Below, piece by piece: positions 28,422 through 36,681 of a stretch of DNA of 42,714 nucleotides. Numbering within the stretch: the first letter of the stretch is position 1; every line of letters starts with the position of its first letter. Origin of the DNA: Acidimicrobiia bacterium (GTDB taxonomy: Bacteria > Actinomycetota > Acidimicrobiia > Spongiisociales > ZC4RG35); assembly GCA_025937235.1 (NCBI GenBank), contig JAICRU010000018.1:1-42714 (forward strand), written 5' to 3'. A program made the translations under genes and the position numbers. The notes beneath the pieces were generated by a model. The model had not been told where the DNA came from, made no database searches, and saw nothing but the letters and a program-made list of their open reading frames with translations.

Positions 28422-28961
28422 GTGATGGTGGCACCAAACCACGTGGAAGCGGGCAGGATGATATCGAGCCGAATCGACGGTCTCGACTCCATCGCCACGT
28501 TGCTCGAGGTGGAGCGATATCGGCTCGGTGACTGGGATGAGCAGTACGCCCGGCTGTACGCCATCGATTGCGCCACGATCGTCTTTCGCTATCACCTTCC
28601 CGACCTGACCGATCAGTCCCGCGATCTCGTCCAGCGTCTCCTCCATCAGGCGCTTCAGCTGGTGACGGCCGGCCGTGAGAACGAGCTCTCCTCTGTGGAA
28701 CGGGCCTTGATGACGGGTCTCGAGGCTGCCTCTCGGGTCACCCGGTCGGTGTGGCTCGTTGCCCTGAACGCTGTCCTCCCCGACCCGTTCCGTGCCGCGG
28801 TGATGAGCACCGAGGCCGCCCTTCACGCTTTCGGTCGTGGCCCCAACCCCCGCCGGGACGCAGTGGCCGAGGGCGTACGTCGTCGGGCGTTCGCCCGCAC
28901 CGAGGAGTCGGCCCTCCTCGGTATGGTGACCCGCTCCCGCACTTCCACCGCGGTCGCCTGA
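28422..28961 (+). CDS. Hypothetical protein (about 180-207 aa)
   Basis: Open frame from 28341; probable start GTG/ATG 28422/28425 after ggaagga; mostly helical, no family recognised. Confidence 0.55.
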   Translation: MMVAPNHVEAGRMISSRIDGLDSIATLLEVERYRLGDWDEQYARLYAIDCATIVFRYHLPDLTDQSRDLVQRLLHQALQLVTAGRENELSSVERALMTGLEAASRVTRSVWLVALNAVLPDPFRAAVMSTEAALHAFGRGPNPRRDAVAEGVRRRAFARTEESALLGMVTRSRTSTAVA

Positions 28962-28976
28962 CCTACAGTCGGGCGG

Positions 28977-29501
28977 GTGACCCGGCTCGAGGCCATCGAG
29001 GCCGACATCACGACACTGGCGGTGGATGTGATCGTCAATGCTGCCAACTCATCCCTGATGGGCGGGGGTGGCGTCGACGGCGCGATCCACCGGGCCGGAG
29101 GGCCAGACATCCGCGACGAGTGCATTGCGATCGTGGAGCGTCACGGCCCGCTGCCGACCGGACGAGCAGTGATCACCACGGCCGGGAGGATGCCCGCAGG
29201 TCATGTGGTCCACACCGTGGGGCCAGTCTGGGGCACGGTCGACGAGCATGAAGCCGTCGACCTCCTCGCGTCGTGCTACCGGTCGAGTCTCGACCTGGCC
29301 AGAGACGCCCTGGCAGCGAGCATCGCCTTCCCCAACATCTCCACCGGCGTCTACCACTTCCCCAAGCGCCTGGCAGCCGAGGTTGCCATCCAGGCGGTGA
29401 GTGACTGGGTCGGTGATGACCCCGGGACAGTGGAGTCGGTCACATTCGTCTGCTTCGACCGGGACAACCTGGTCTTCTATCGAGATCTGCTCCGCATATA
29501 G
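28977..29501 (+). CDS. Macro domain protein (ADP-ribose binding / O-acetyl-ADP-ribose deacetylase-like)
   Basis: DVIVNAANSSLMGGGGVDGAIHRAGG, GRAVITTAGRMPAGHVVHTVGP, ASIAFPNISTGVYHFP; GTG start. Confidence 0.95.
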   Translation: MTRLEAIEADITTLAVDVIVNAANSSLMGGGGVDGAIHRAGGPDIRDECIAIVERHGPLPTGRAVITTAGRMPAGHVVHTVGPVWGTVDEHEAVDLLASCYRSSLDLARDALAASIAFPNISTGVYHFPKRLAAEVAIQAVSDWVGDDPGTVESVTFVCFDRDNLVFYRDLLRI

Positions 29502-29752
29502 ATCCGCCTTCGGCGTGTCTTCTGCATGAACCCGGCCCCAACCCATTGGTGACGCCGGTGTCGGCCGGCATCCGACGTCGCAGGGCGAGTCTCGTCCTCG
29601 TCCACGTCGCCACCAGCGTGTTGATCTCCCGCGAGCCGGCACACGAACACCCAGGGCATCGCCGACAACTCGTTCTTGCTCCGTGACCCGGTGAGGCTCC
29701 CGGTGTCCGGTACCTTCGGCTCTCGGCTCCCCTGGGCACTGGCGCGTCGCGG

Positions 29753-30973
29753 TCACACCCGGACGCCCGCCCCCAGGTAGCCGGCGAGGTGATCGGTGAT
29801 GTCCCTGGCGTCGTCCTCGGCGCCGTGGATGAAGCTCGACTTGCGACGCCGCAACATGTTCAGCCCGACCCGGTATAGCCCTGGGGCTCCGGTGACCATC
29901 CCGGCGTCGTGCCTCAGCCTTCCCTTTCGGTCCAGAACACGGGCATGGAGCCAGGAGTAGTCGGGACGGAACCCGGTCGCCCAGATGACCGTGGAGAATC
30001 TGCTCAGATCGAGGCTGAGGACCGGTGAATCATCCACCTTCGTGGGTGCGAAGCGCTCAGGGCTGCCAACATCGGCGTCGAGTACGTTCTGGTCCACGAA
30101 TTCGTCGATGCTGTCGAGCAACCGGGTCATCTTGAGGTCGGCCAGGTTGCACAGATTTCGGAGGGAACCGGAAAGCTGGGCCTTCCCCTCCACGATCCCG
30201 GCCAAACGCCCCACCAGGCGGACACCCTGGCTGGTCAGCGCGTTGAGATCGAGAGTTCGCCGTTCCGGTGTGCCCACCAGTTGTGGTGAAGGAATGTTGC
30301 GGGCCCGTACCAGGTCGTCGATCTCGTCCCACCTCTCATCCAGGACCCCGGTCCGCTCCAACCACCACATGATGTCCTTGCCCCGGTAAACACGGGGCAA
30401 CCGGACGTGCTCGCCCACCGCCAGGGTCACCTGACGTCCGGAGGCATGGACTTCCTCGGCGATCTGGATTCCCGTGGCCGACGCCCCCACCACCAGGGTC
30501 TCCCCCTCGGGGAGGAGGCCAGGACGTCTGTATTGGAGCGGCGTCAGCGATTCGACCGCGGGAGGCATCAGGCCTGACACCGACGGAATGTTGGCCAGGT
30601 TGAAGCCTCCTGTGGCCAGCACCACTGTGGGTGCCTCCCAGAGCCCTTCGTCGGTCACCACCTCGTATCCGGAACCATGCGGCCTGACCGAGGACACGGT
30701 GGTATGGGTCCTGACCGGCGCCTCGATGTGCTTTGCGTATCCGTCGATGAACGCGATCACCTCTGGCATCGTCATGAAGCCATCCGGGTCGTCCCCGTCG
30801 TAGCCGACACCGGGAAGTCGGCTCTGCCAATTGGGGGTGAGCAGACGCAGCGAGTCCCAGCGTTCGTAGCGCCAGGTGTTCGCCACCTCGCCGCGCTCGA
30901 TGACCACATGGTCGATCGAGCGCTGGGCGAGGAAGTGGCTGACGGCAAGACCGGCGTGACCAGCGCCGATCAC
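29753..30973 (-). CDS. FMO/CzcO-like FAD-dependent oxidoreductase
   Basis: GAGHAGLAVSHFLAQ, NTWRYERWDSLRLLTPNWQSRLPG, VIWATGFRPDYSWL; true start may lie upstream of the ORF-track GTG. Confidence 0.88.
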   Translation of the reverse strand: MIGAGHAGLAVSHFLAQRSIDHVVIERGEVANTWRYERWDSLRLLTPNWQSRLPGVGYDGDDPDGFMTMPEVIAFIDGYAKHIEAPVRTHTTVSSVRPHGSGYEVVTDEGLWEAPTVVLATGGFNLANIPSVSGLMPPAVESLTPLQYRRPGLLPEGETLVVGASATGIQIAEEVHASGRQVTLAVGEHVRLPRVYRGKDIMWWLERTGVLDERWDEIDDLVRARNIPSPQLVGTPERRTLDLNALTSQGVRLVGRLAGIVEGKAQLSGSLRNLCNLADLKMTRLLDSIDEFVDQNVLDADVGSPERFAPTKVDDSPVLSLDLSRFSTVIWATGFRPDYSWLHARVLDRKGRLRHDAGMVTGAPGLYRVGLNMLRRRKSSFIHGAEDDARDITDHLAGYLGAGVRV

Positions 30974-31002
30974 GACCGTCGTCGTGCGGATGCGGGTCTT
31001 GC

Positions 31003-31563
31003 TCAGTTGACTTCGACAGTCACATTTGTCGGGTTGGTGATCACGTCGAAGACGGCTGACCGCTTCTGGGACTGCGCCACCAGTGCCTCTATCTCCTCCT
31101 GGGAGGCATCGGCATCGATGTCGTAGACGACCTTGATGTCGTTGAACCCGTTCCGCACCTCCGGATCACCGCCGAGGATGCCCAGGATGTCCATGTCCCC
31201 CTCGATGGTCGCCTTCACCGAATTGAGCTGGATGCCACGGTTCTGGGCGACAGCAGCTACACCGGCGGTAAGACAGCTGGCCAGTCCCACGAGAACGAAC
31301 TCGACGGGTGTCGCCCCATGATCCTCCGAAGCGAAGACCTCGGGATGGTCGGCGTCGAAGCCGAACGTGGTGCGGTGGGCCTGGTCGCCACCGAGGCCGA
31401 AGAACTCGGTCACCTCGGAGTAGCTGTGGGTCCCACCCTTCCATTCGGTGGAGGCTTTCCAGGTGAACTGGGCGGCCTCCGGCGCATCCACGAGCGCATT
31501 GCGTGCGTCGAGCAGCGCCTGGACGTTTACCCCGTTGTCGCACGGCGTATCGGTCGTCGTCAT
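31003..31563 (-). CDS. OsmC family protein
   Basis: TPVEFVLVGLASCLTAGVAAVAQNRGIQLNSVKATIEGDMDILG; start at MTTTDTP after an aggagga SD. Confidence 0.9.
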   Translation of the reverse strand: MTTTDTPCDNGVNVQALLDARNALVDAPEAAQFTWKASTEWKGGTHSYSEVTEFFGLGGDQAHRTTFGFDADHPEVFASEDHGATPVEFVLVGLASCLTAGVAAVAQNRGIQLNSVKATIEGDMDILGILGGDPEVRNGFNDIKVVYDIDADASQEEIEALVAQSQKRSAVFDVITNPTNVTVEVN

Positions 31564-31855
31564 TTCTTCCTCCTGATCATGATCGGATCGGTCTGCGGTG
31601 ACATCCATCGCCGTTGGCTCTCGGGAGCCGGATGTCCTATGAGCGGTTGAGATCTACCGCTTGAGGCACCCGAGAGCCGGGACAGACGCACATGAGCTCG
31701 ACGGTCCCCGTGAGATGGACCGCAAGACATGCCTGAAGGCTGTGCATTGCTGTCACCAGTTGACTTTCGGCCGCTACGACCTGTCGAGAAGTTCAGCAGA
31801 TGGGCCGGATCGAGTCAACGCAGCGAGATGAGGGTAATCCCCCATCCGTGTGGCT

Positions 31856-32719
31856 TCATCTCCGTGCGCCGCTGCGCAGCTCACGGAGGATGACCGGGTC
31901 GATTCGCCCGCCGCCTACCCATCGCTCCTCGAGGTTGTGCCAGCCCAGCCAGGTCTGCAGGTTGTCTTCGATGCCCCGCTCGGGATCCCACCATCCCTGA
32001 GCATCGAGCAGCCCTCTCACCTCCTCATCCACGGCTTCATCTAGGGAGATGAGGTCTGGTTCAGGCGTTCGACCGAAGTACAGCGTGTGCAGATCGAACA
32101 GCCGGGCCAGGTCGTCGATTGGGCTTTCCGAGTGATCGACCCGAAGATCGAGCCAGCGGTCATTGGTCCCGCCATAGCCTCCACCCGGTCGGACCACGAG
32201 GAGTGCCGCAGACTCCATCCCGCGCTTCTCACCCCCTGCGTCCTGTCCGGCGGCCAGTGCAGCGAGCAATCGGGCAGCCAGGTTCCCCTCCGCATCGATG
32301 AACACCGCGGCCATCGCCTCCGGCACATCGGGCGTGGTCAGGATGTTGCCCTGGGCGGCGAAGTTCTCCCCTGAAACACCCACGGCGTGCTCGAAGCAGT
32401 CCTCCCCGGTGAAGGTGGCACTATCTCCATCGGCCGACACGATGCCCACCTGGCGGTATTCACGCATCTCGTCGCCATCGACCATCGAGTCGATAGCCGC
32501 CTGCGCCGTGAGACCCGATTCGAGCAGCTCGAGACCCCTCAGGCCGTAGGTGATCTCTGCGAATGCCTGGGTGGCCACTGCACCCACTCCACCCCGAGCC
32601 CACGGCACGAAGGCGCCCACGGCGAGGAACTTCGACTGCACTGCCACCCCGCATTCCCCCGCCTCCGGGTCGGCACCGACGATCGAGTAGGTCGAGGGCC
32701 CACTCGGGTGCGATCGCAT
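31856..32719 (-). CDS. DUF1028 family protein (putative Ntn-hydrolase-like)
   Basis: TYSIVGADPEAGECGVAVQSKFLAVGAFVPWARGGVGAVATQAFAEITYG; ILTTPDVPEAMA. Confidence 0.88.
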   Translation of the reverse strand: MRSHPSGPSTYSIVGADPEAGECGVAVQSKFLAVGAFVPWARGGVGAVATQAFAEITYGLRGLELLESGLTAQAAIDSMVDGDEMREYRQVGIVSADGDSATFTGEDCFEHAVGVSGENFAAQGNILTTPDVPEAMAAVFIDAEGNLAARLLAALAAGQDAGGEKRGMESAALLVVRPGGGYGGTNDRWLDLRVDHSESPIDDLARLFDLHTLYFGRTPEPDLISLDEAVDEEVRGLLDAQGWWDPERGIEDNLQTWLGWHNLEERWVGGGRIDPVILRELRSGARR

Positions 32720-32835
32720 CCCGCGACGCTAATGGAGGAGGCGAGGACCCGTGCCGGTCAGGCGAGAAGAGGGGCCGAGGCCCGGCCTCCGCTCTAGGGC
32801 GGGAACACCCACGCCGGTTCGGGGTTGAACAGGCT

Positions 32836-33858
32836 GTGAAAAAGATCGGATTCCTCTCGTTCGGGCACTGGTCCCCGTCGCCCATGTCCCAGACCCGCTC
32901 CGGGTCCGACGCCCTCCTCCAGTCGATCGATTTGGCGGTGGCAGCGGAGGAGCTGGGAGCCGACGGCGCCTACTTCCGCGTCCATCACTTCGCACGTCAG
33001 CTTGGCTCGCCATTCCCGCTGCTCGCTGCGGTCGGCGCCCGCACCCATCGGATCGAGATCGGCACAGCTGTCATAGACATGCGCTACGAGAACCCGCTCT
33101 ACATGGCCGAGGACGCAGGGGCAGCCGACCTGATCTCCGGCGGACGGCTACAGCTGGGAATCTCCCGTGGGTCCCCCGAGCAGGTGATCGATGGATGGCG
33201 CTATTTCGGCTATGCGCCGGCAGAGGGCGAGACCGATGCCGACATGGCTCGGAGAAACGCCGAGGTCTTCCTCCGTGTCATCGAAGGGGGCGGCTTCGCC
33301 CAACCCAATCCACAACCGATGTTCCCAAACCCGCCCGGGTTGCTCCGTGTCGAGCCCCACTCGGAAGGGCTGCGGGAGCGCATCTGGTGGGGCTCCGGCT
33401 CCAACGCCACCGCCCGCTGGGCTGCGGAGCTCGGGATGAACCTGCAGAGCTCGACCTTGAAGGACGACGAGAGCGGCAAGCCGTTCCATGTGCAGCAGGC
33501 GGAGCAGATCCAGGCATACCACGAGGCGTGGAAGGAGGCAGGACACCAACGTGAGCCACGGGTCTCGGTCAGCCGCAGCATCTTCGCCCTCGTCTCGGAC
33601 GAGGACCGGGCTTACTTCGGGCACGAGCGAGACGACCAGGACACAATCGGCATGATCGACGCCAGCACCCGGGCGATCTTCGGCCGTAGCTACGCCGCCG
33701 AACCAGATGCCCTCATTCCCAGGCTGAAGGAGGATGAGGCGATCGCCGCCGCCGACACCCTTTTGCTGACGGTGCCCAACCAGCTCGGCGTCGATTACAA
33801 CGCCCATGTCATCGAGAGCATCCTCCAGCATGTAGCTCCCGAGCTGGGTTGGCGCTGA
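32836..33858 (+). CDS. LLM class flavin-dependent oxidoreductase (luciferase-like)
   Basis: VKKIGFLSFGHW...LGADGAYFRVHHFARQLGSPFPLLAAVGARTHRIEIGTAVIDMRYENP; GTG start. Confidence 0.9.
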   Translation: MKKIGFLSFGHWSPSPMSQTRSGSDALLQSIDLAVAAEELGADGAYFRVHHFARQLGSPFPLLAAVGARTHRIEIGTAVIDMRYENPLYMAEDAGAADLISGGRLQLGISRGSPEQVIDGWRYFGYAPAEGETDADMARRNAEVFLRVIEGGGFAQPNPQPMFPNPPGLLRVEPHSEGLRERIWWGSGSNATARWAAELGMNLQSSTLKDDESGKPFHVQQAEQIQAYHEAWKEAGHQREPRVSVSRSIFALVSDEDRAYFGHERDDQDTIGMIDASTRAIFGRSYAAEPDALIPRLKEDEAIAAADTLLLTVPNQLGVDYNAHVIESILQHVAPELGWR

Positions 33859-34002
33859 CCCCTTTCGTGGGGGGGACGCCACTCGTCTACAGAGCGGCTG
33901 CCTGCTCATGCATCCCGAACGTACGTGGGGCAGCCCAGCGCAGGAAATGAGTCGTCCGACTGATACACAAATGCCCGCGATCACCGAAGATCGGGCAGGA
34001 CC

Positions 34003-35010
34003 ATGCCGAGGACAGACGCGACCAGCCCAACACCCCGTTCTCGAAGGTGGGTGTGGGTCGCTGCTCTGGCTGCTTGTCTCCTCCTAGTCGCCCTGCTACC
34101 AGTCCCATGGTTGGCTGCCCGCACCCCCAACCCGCCCGGCATGGCCTGGCGGCTCGACGGACGCCTCCAGTTGAACGGCGAGACCATCGATCCCCCTGGT
34201 GTGTGGATCGGAATGACTGCCGGGCGACCGCCGTTGGTGGCCGAGTTGGTATGGAGCTGGGTCGACCCTGACACCGCTAGCCCGAGGGACATGAGGGGCG
34301 GGTCGATGTTCGACTCCCCATCCCTGGCCGAGCCGGCCGCCATCGCAGTCGGCTTGGCCCATGCGGGCCGGGTCGTCGACGTCTCCACCATCGTCGAGGC
34401 TCGCCAGCCCCTGATCGCAGGGCTCCCCGACCGAGTCTCGGTCTCGAGGGTCAATGGCCATGTCATCGTCACCGACGACGACTGGGTGCACTCGATAGCT
34501 GATCTCGGCGACCTCAACGAGTTCGTCTCCGGCGACGGGCACGTCTATGGGTTCACCGGGACCACGTTCCCCTACGAGGTGGTGGACCTCATGCACGCAC
34601 CAACCGACCTCGAGGTGTCATTGACGGGATGGGGAAGGCTCATTCCCATTGCCTGGTATCGCAAGTTGGCGCTGGGCAACTCGAATGGTCTGCTCCTCGG
34701 TCTGGCCGCCTATTCACAGGCCTCGGGCGAGAATCTCGCCCAAGGCCGTATCATCGGTGGAACCGGGGTCCTGAGAGAGGATGGGACTGTCGGACCGGTC
34801 GGAGGTCTCGCTGCCAAGGCCCGAGCGGCATACAGAGCCGGGGCCGATCTGATGGTCTACCCGGCGGGCCAGGATTGCCTGGTTGAGGGGGCGCTCGGCC
34901 CGTCGAGCAGAATGACCGCTCTGCCGGTAGCCAGTCTCTCCGAGGCCATCGCCTTTCTGCGCGGTGACCTGCTCATCCCGGTCCACGACTCGAGTCAATG
35001 CGCGATCTGA
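34003..35010 (+). CDS. Membrane-anchored PDZ-like / Lon (S16) proteolytic domain protein
   Basis: N-terminal TM; C-terminal LGNSNGLLLGLAAYSQASGENLAQGRIIGGTGVLREDGTVGPVGGLAAKARAAYRAGADLMVYPAGQDC matches Lon Ser/Lys dyad context. Confidence 0.8.
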   Translation: MPRTDATSPTPRSRRWVWVAALAACLLLVALLPVPWLAARTPNPPGMAWRLDGRLQLNGETIDPPGVWIGMTAGRPPLVAELVWSWVDPDTASPRDMRGGSMFDSPSLAEPAAIAVGLAHAGRVVDVSTIVEARQPLIAGLPDRVSVSRVNGHVIVTDDDWVHSIADLGDLNEFVSGDGHVYGFTGTTFPYEVVDLMHAPTDLEVSLTGWGRLIPIAWYRKLALGNSNGLLLGLAAYSQASGENLAQGRIIGGTGVLREDGTVGPVGGLAAKARAAYRAGADLMVYPAGQDCLVEGALGPSSRMTALPVASLSEAIAFLRGDLLIPVHDSSQCAI

Positions 35011-35020
35011 GACACCAAAT

Positions 35021-35044
35021 CCCCAGGTACTACCTGGGGTTTTG
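35021..35044 (+). terminator. Rho-independent terminator after the Lon-domain gene
   Basis: ccccaggt-act-acctgggg perfect 8-bp stem followed by ttttt. Confidence 0.85.
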
Positions 35045-35049
35045 AGGGT

Positions 35050-35122
35050 GGAGCTGAGGGGATTTGAACCCCTGACCCCTTGACTGCCAGTCAAGTGCTC
35101 TGCCAGGCTGAGCTACAGCCCC
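35050..35122 (-). tRNA. tRNA-Ala (anticodon GGC)
   Basis: ggggctgtagctcagcctggcagagcacttgactGGCagtcaaggggtcaggggttcaaatcccctcagctcca; cloverleaf, G3:U70 acceptor pair, T-loop ttcaaat, discriminator A. Confidence 0.96.
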
Positions 35123-35218
35123 ATAAAACCCTGTGTGACCTGGGCTTTCGTGGGCGGTTGCGTGCCGGGACCTGAGCAGAACGCTGGTACAGCCCTTAAC
35201 TCTGTATGGGTTCCCGAC

Positions 35219-35660
35219 ATGGAAACCGCAACCGAACTCAGTCATATTACGACCCTGGCCGGAAGTTGGGAACTCCACCTGCTGGCGGAACGGAAGAGCC
35301 CAACGACCCCTCGCCAACTACACCTCGGCGGTAGAACGGCTCACCGACTACCTGGTCGCTCAGGGGATGCCCACCGATGTCACCAGCATCACCAGGGAGC
35401 ACATTGAGAGCTTCGTAGTCCACCTACTCGACACCCGCTCCCCTGCCACCGCGCTCAACAGGTACAAGGCACTCCAACAGTATTTCCGGTGGCTCGACGA
35501 CGAAGGCGAGATCACCAACTCGCCGATGGTGAAAATGTCACCGCCGACACTCGATGAGGTCGAGGTCCCGGTTGTCTCGCTCGAGGATCTGCGCACGCTC
35601 CTGGATGTGTGCAAGGCACCGGCTTCCAGGACCGTCGTGACACCGCCAGATCCTCACCGG
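35219..35660 (+). pseudogene. Tyrosine recombinase/integrase, frameshifted and truncated
   Basis: Joining three frames gives METATELSHITTLAGSWELHLLAERKSPTT/LANYTSAVERLTDYLVAQGMPTDVTSITREHIESFVVHLLDTRSPATALNRYKALQQYFRWLDDEGEITNSPMVKMSPPTLDEVEVPVVSLEDLRTLLDVCK/GTGFQDRRDTA: SAM-like N-terminal domain then start of the catalytic domain; no catalytic RHRY region. Confidence 0.85.
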
Positions 35661-35685
35661 GTGAGCGCATGAACACATCTGGTCG

Positions 35686-35967
35686 GTGGATCTCAGGGCC
35701 AAGCTTCTCGGGATCGAAGATGCCCCCTGGTCGGACTACAAGGGCGGGGATATCTCGGCGCGTTCGATCGCTTGGCTGCTCGGCGGGTACGACGTTCCAT
35801 CGGGCACGAGATGGATCGACGGGAAGACGAAGAAGGGCTACCGGATCGAAGACTTCGAAGACGCTTTCTCCCGTTACCTGCCATCCAAAGCGTCCCAAAC
35901 GTCAGGTGTCAATGACTACAAGGGGAAAACGGGTGTTCCCTATCCGTCAGGTACCCCCCAAACCTGA
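35686..35967 (+). pseudogene. Fragment resembling the C-terminal tail of a DUF3631-type mobile-element replication/helicase protein
   Basis: VDLRAKLLGIEDAPWSDYKGGDISARSIAWLLGGYDVPSGTRWIDGKTKKGYRIEDFEDAFSRYLPS; no upstream helicase/primase core. Confidence 0.5.
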
Positions 35968-36028
35968 CGCTTCAGAATCGGCGATTTCGTCAACTAGTTC
36001 TTAGAGCCTGACGGATGAGACGCTTCAA

Positions 36029-36232
36029 ATGCAGAATCGACGGGGATCGGCAGTCGAACAGGTCGATTTCGTCCCTTGGGATGAAGCTGTTCAGTACGTC
36101 CTCGACGCTTTCCCCGGCTTCATAGACGAGGAAGGCGTCTGCGACGTATGCGACCAGACCGGCGACCTGGCCCACATCCAAGGATTCCTCATGCATGTCG
36201 ACTGTGCGCCCGCCCAATGGAAAACAGCATGA
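36029..36232 (+). CDS. Small phage/element-type hypothetical protein with CxxC
   Basis: 67 aa with CDVCDQTG...HVDC; 4-bp ATGA overlap with the HNH ORF. Confidence 0.5.
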   Translation: MQNRRGSAVEQVDFVPWDEAVQYVLDAFPGFIDEEGVCDVCDQTGDLAHIQGFLMHVDCAPAQWKTA

Positions 36233-36594
36233 CCGATAGCCGATACCACACGAAAAGGTGGCAACAACTCCGAACCCGCATCATCCAACGCGACGGAGGA
36301 CGCTGCGCAGTCCCCGGCTGCCAAACCGACATGAGCCAACCGCGCCGAATCCACGTCGACCACATCACCGAAGTCCGAGACGACGGCAACTTCTGGGACG
36401 AGACCAACCTCCAAACCCTCACACACCATCGAAGCAAGACCCTCGACGCCCGCAAGGCGCCCCACCGAACCCACCAGCCCCAACGCATGAAACGCGATTT
36501 TTTCTACAGATCCCTTCCCGTAGATTCACAGTCGCAGAGTTTCTCTCCGCGCCAAATTTCTAGGCCGACCCAGGCAGATGATGCGAGGGGATAA
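36229..36594 (+). CDS. HNH endonuclease
   Basis: RWQQLRTRIIQRDGGRCAVPGCQTDMSQPRRIHVDHITEVRDDGNFWDETNLQTLTHHRSKT. Confidence 0.8.
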   Translation: MTDSRYHTKRWQQLRTRIIQRDGGRCAVPGCQTDMSQPRRIHVDHITEVRDDGNFWDETNLQTLTHHRSKTLDARKAPHRTHQPQRMKRDFFYRSLPVDSQSQSFSPRQISRPTQADDARG

Positions 36595-36681
36595 GGGGCT
36601 TACGAGTCCCGTCAACCTGTCACGGCCCGTAGAGACCGTCCTCATCCGGGACTCTCTGCGTCAACCCCTTCATGAGATTGC

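Noticed and set aside
29502-29752. Short ORFs between the macro-domain gene and the FMO gene
   Set aside because: No start/SD/domain support; probably intergenic or a degraded fragment that I cannot identify
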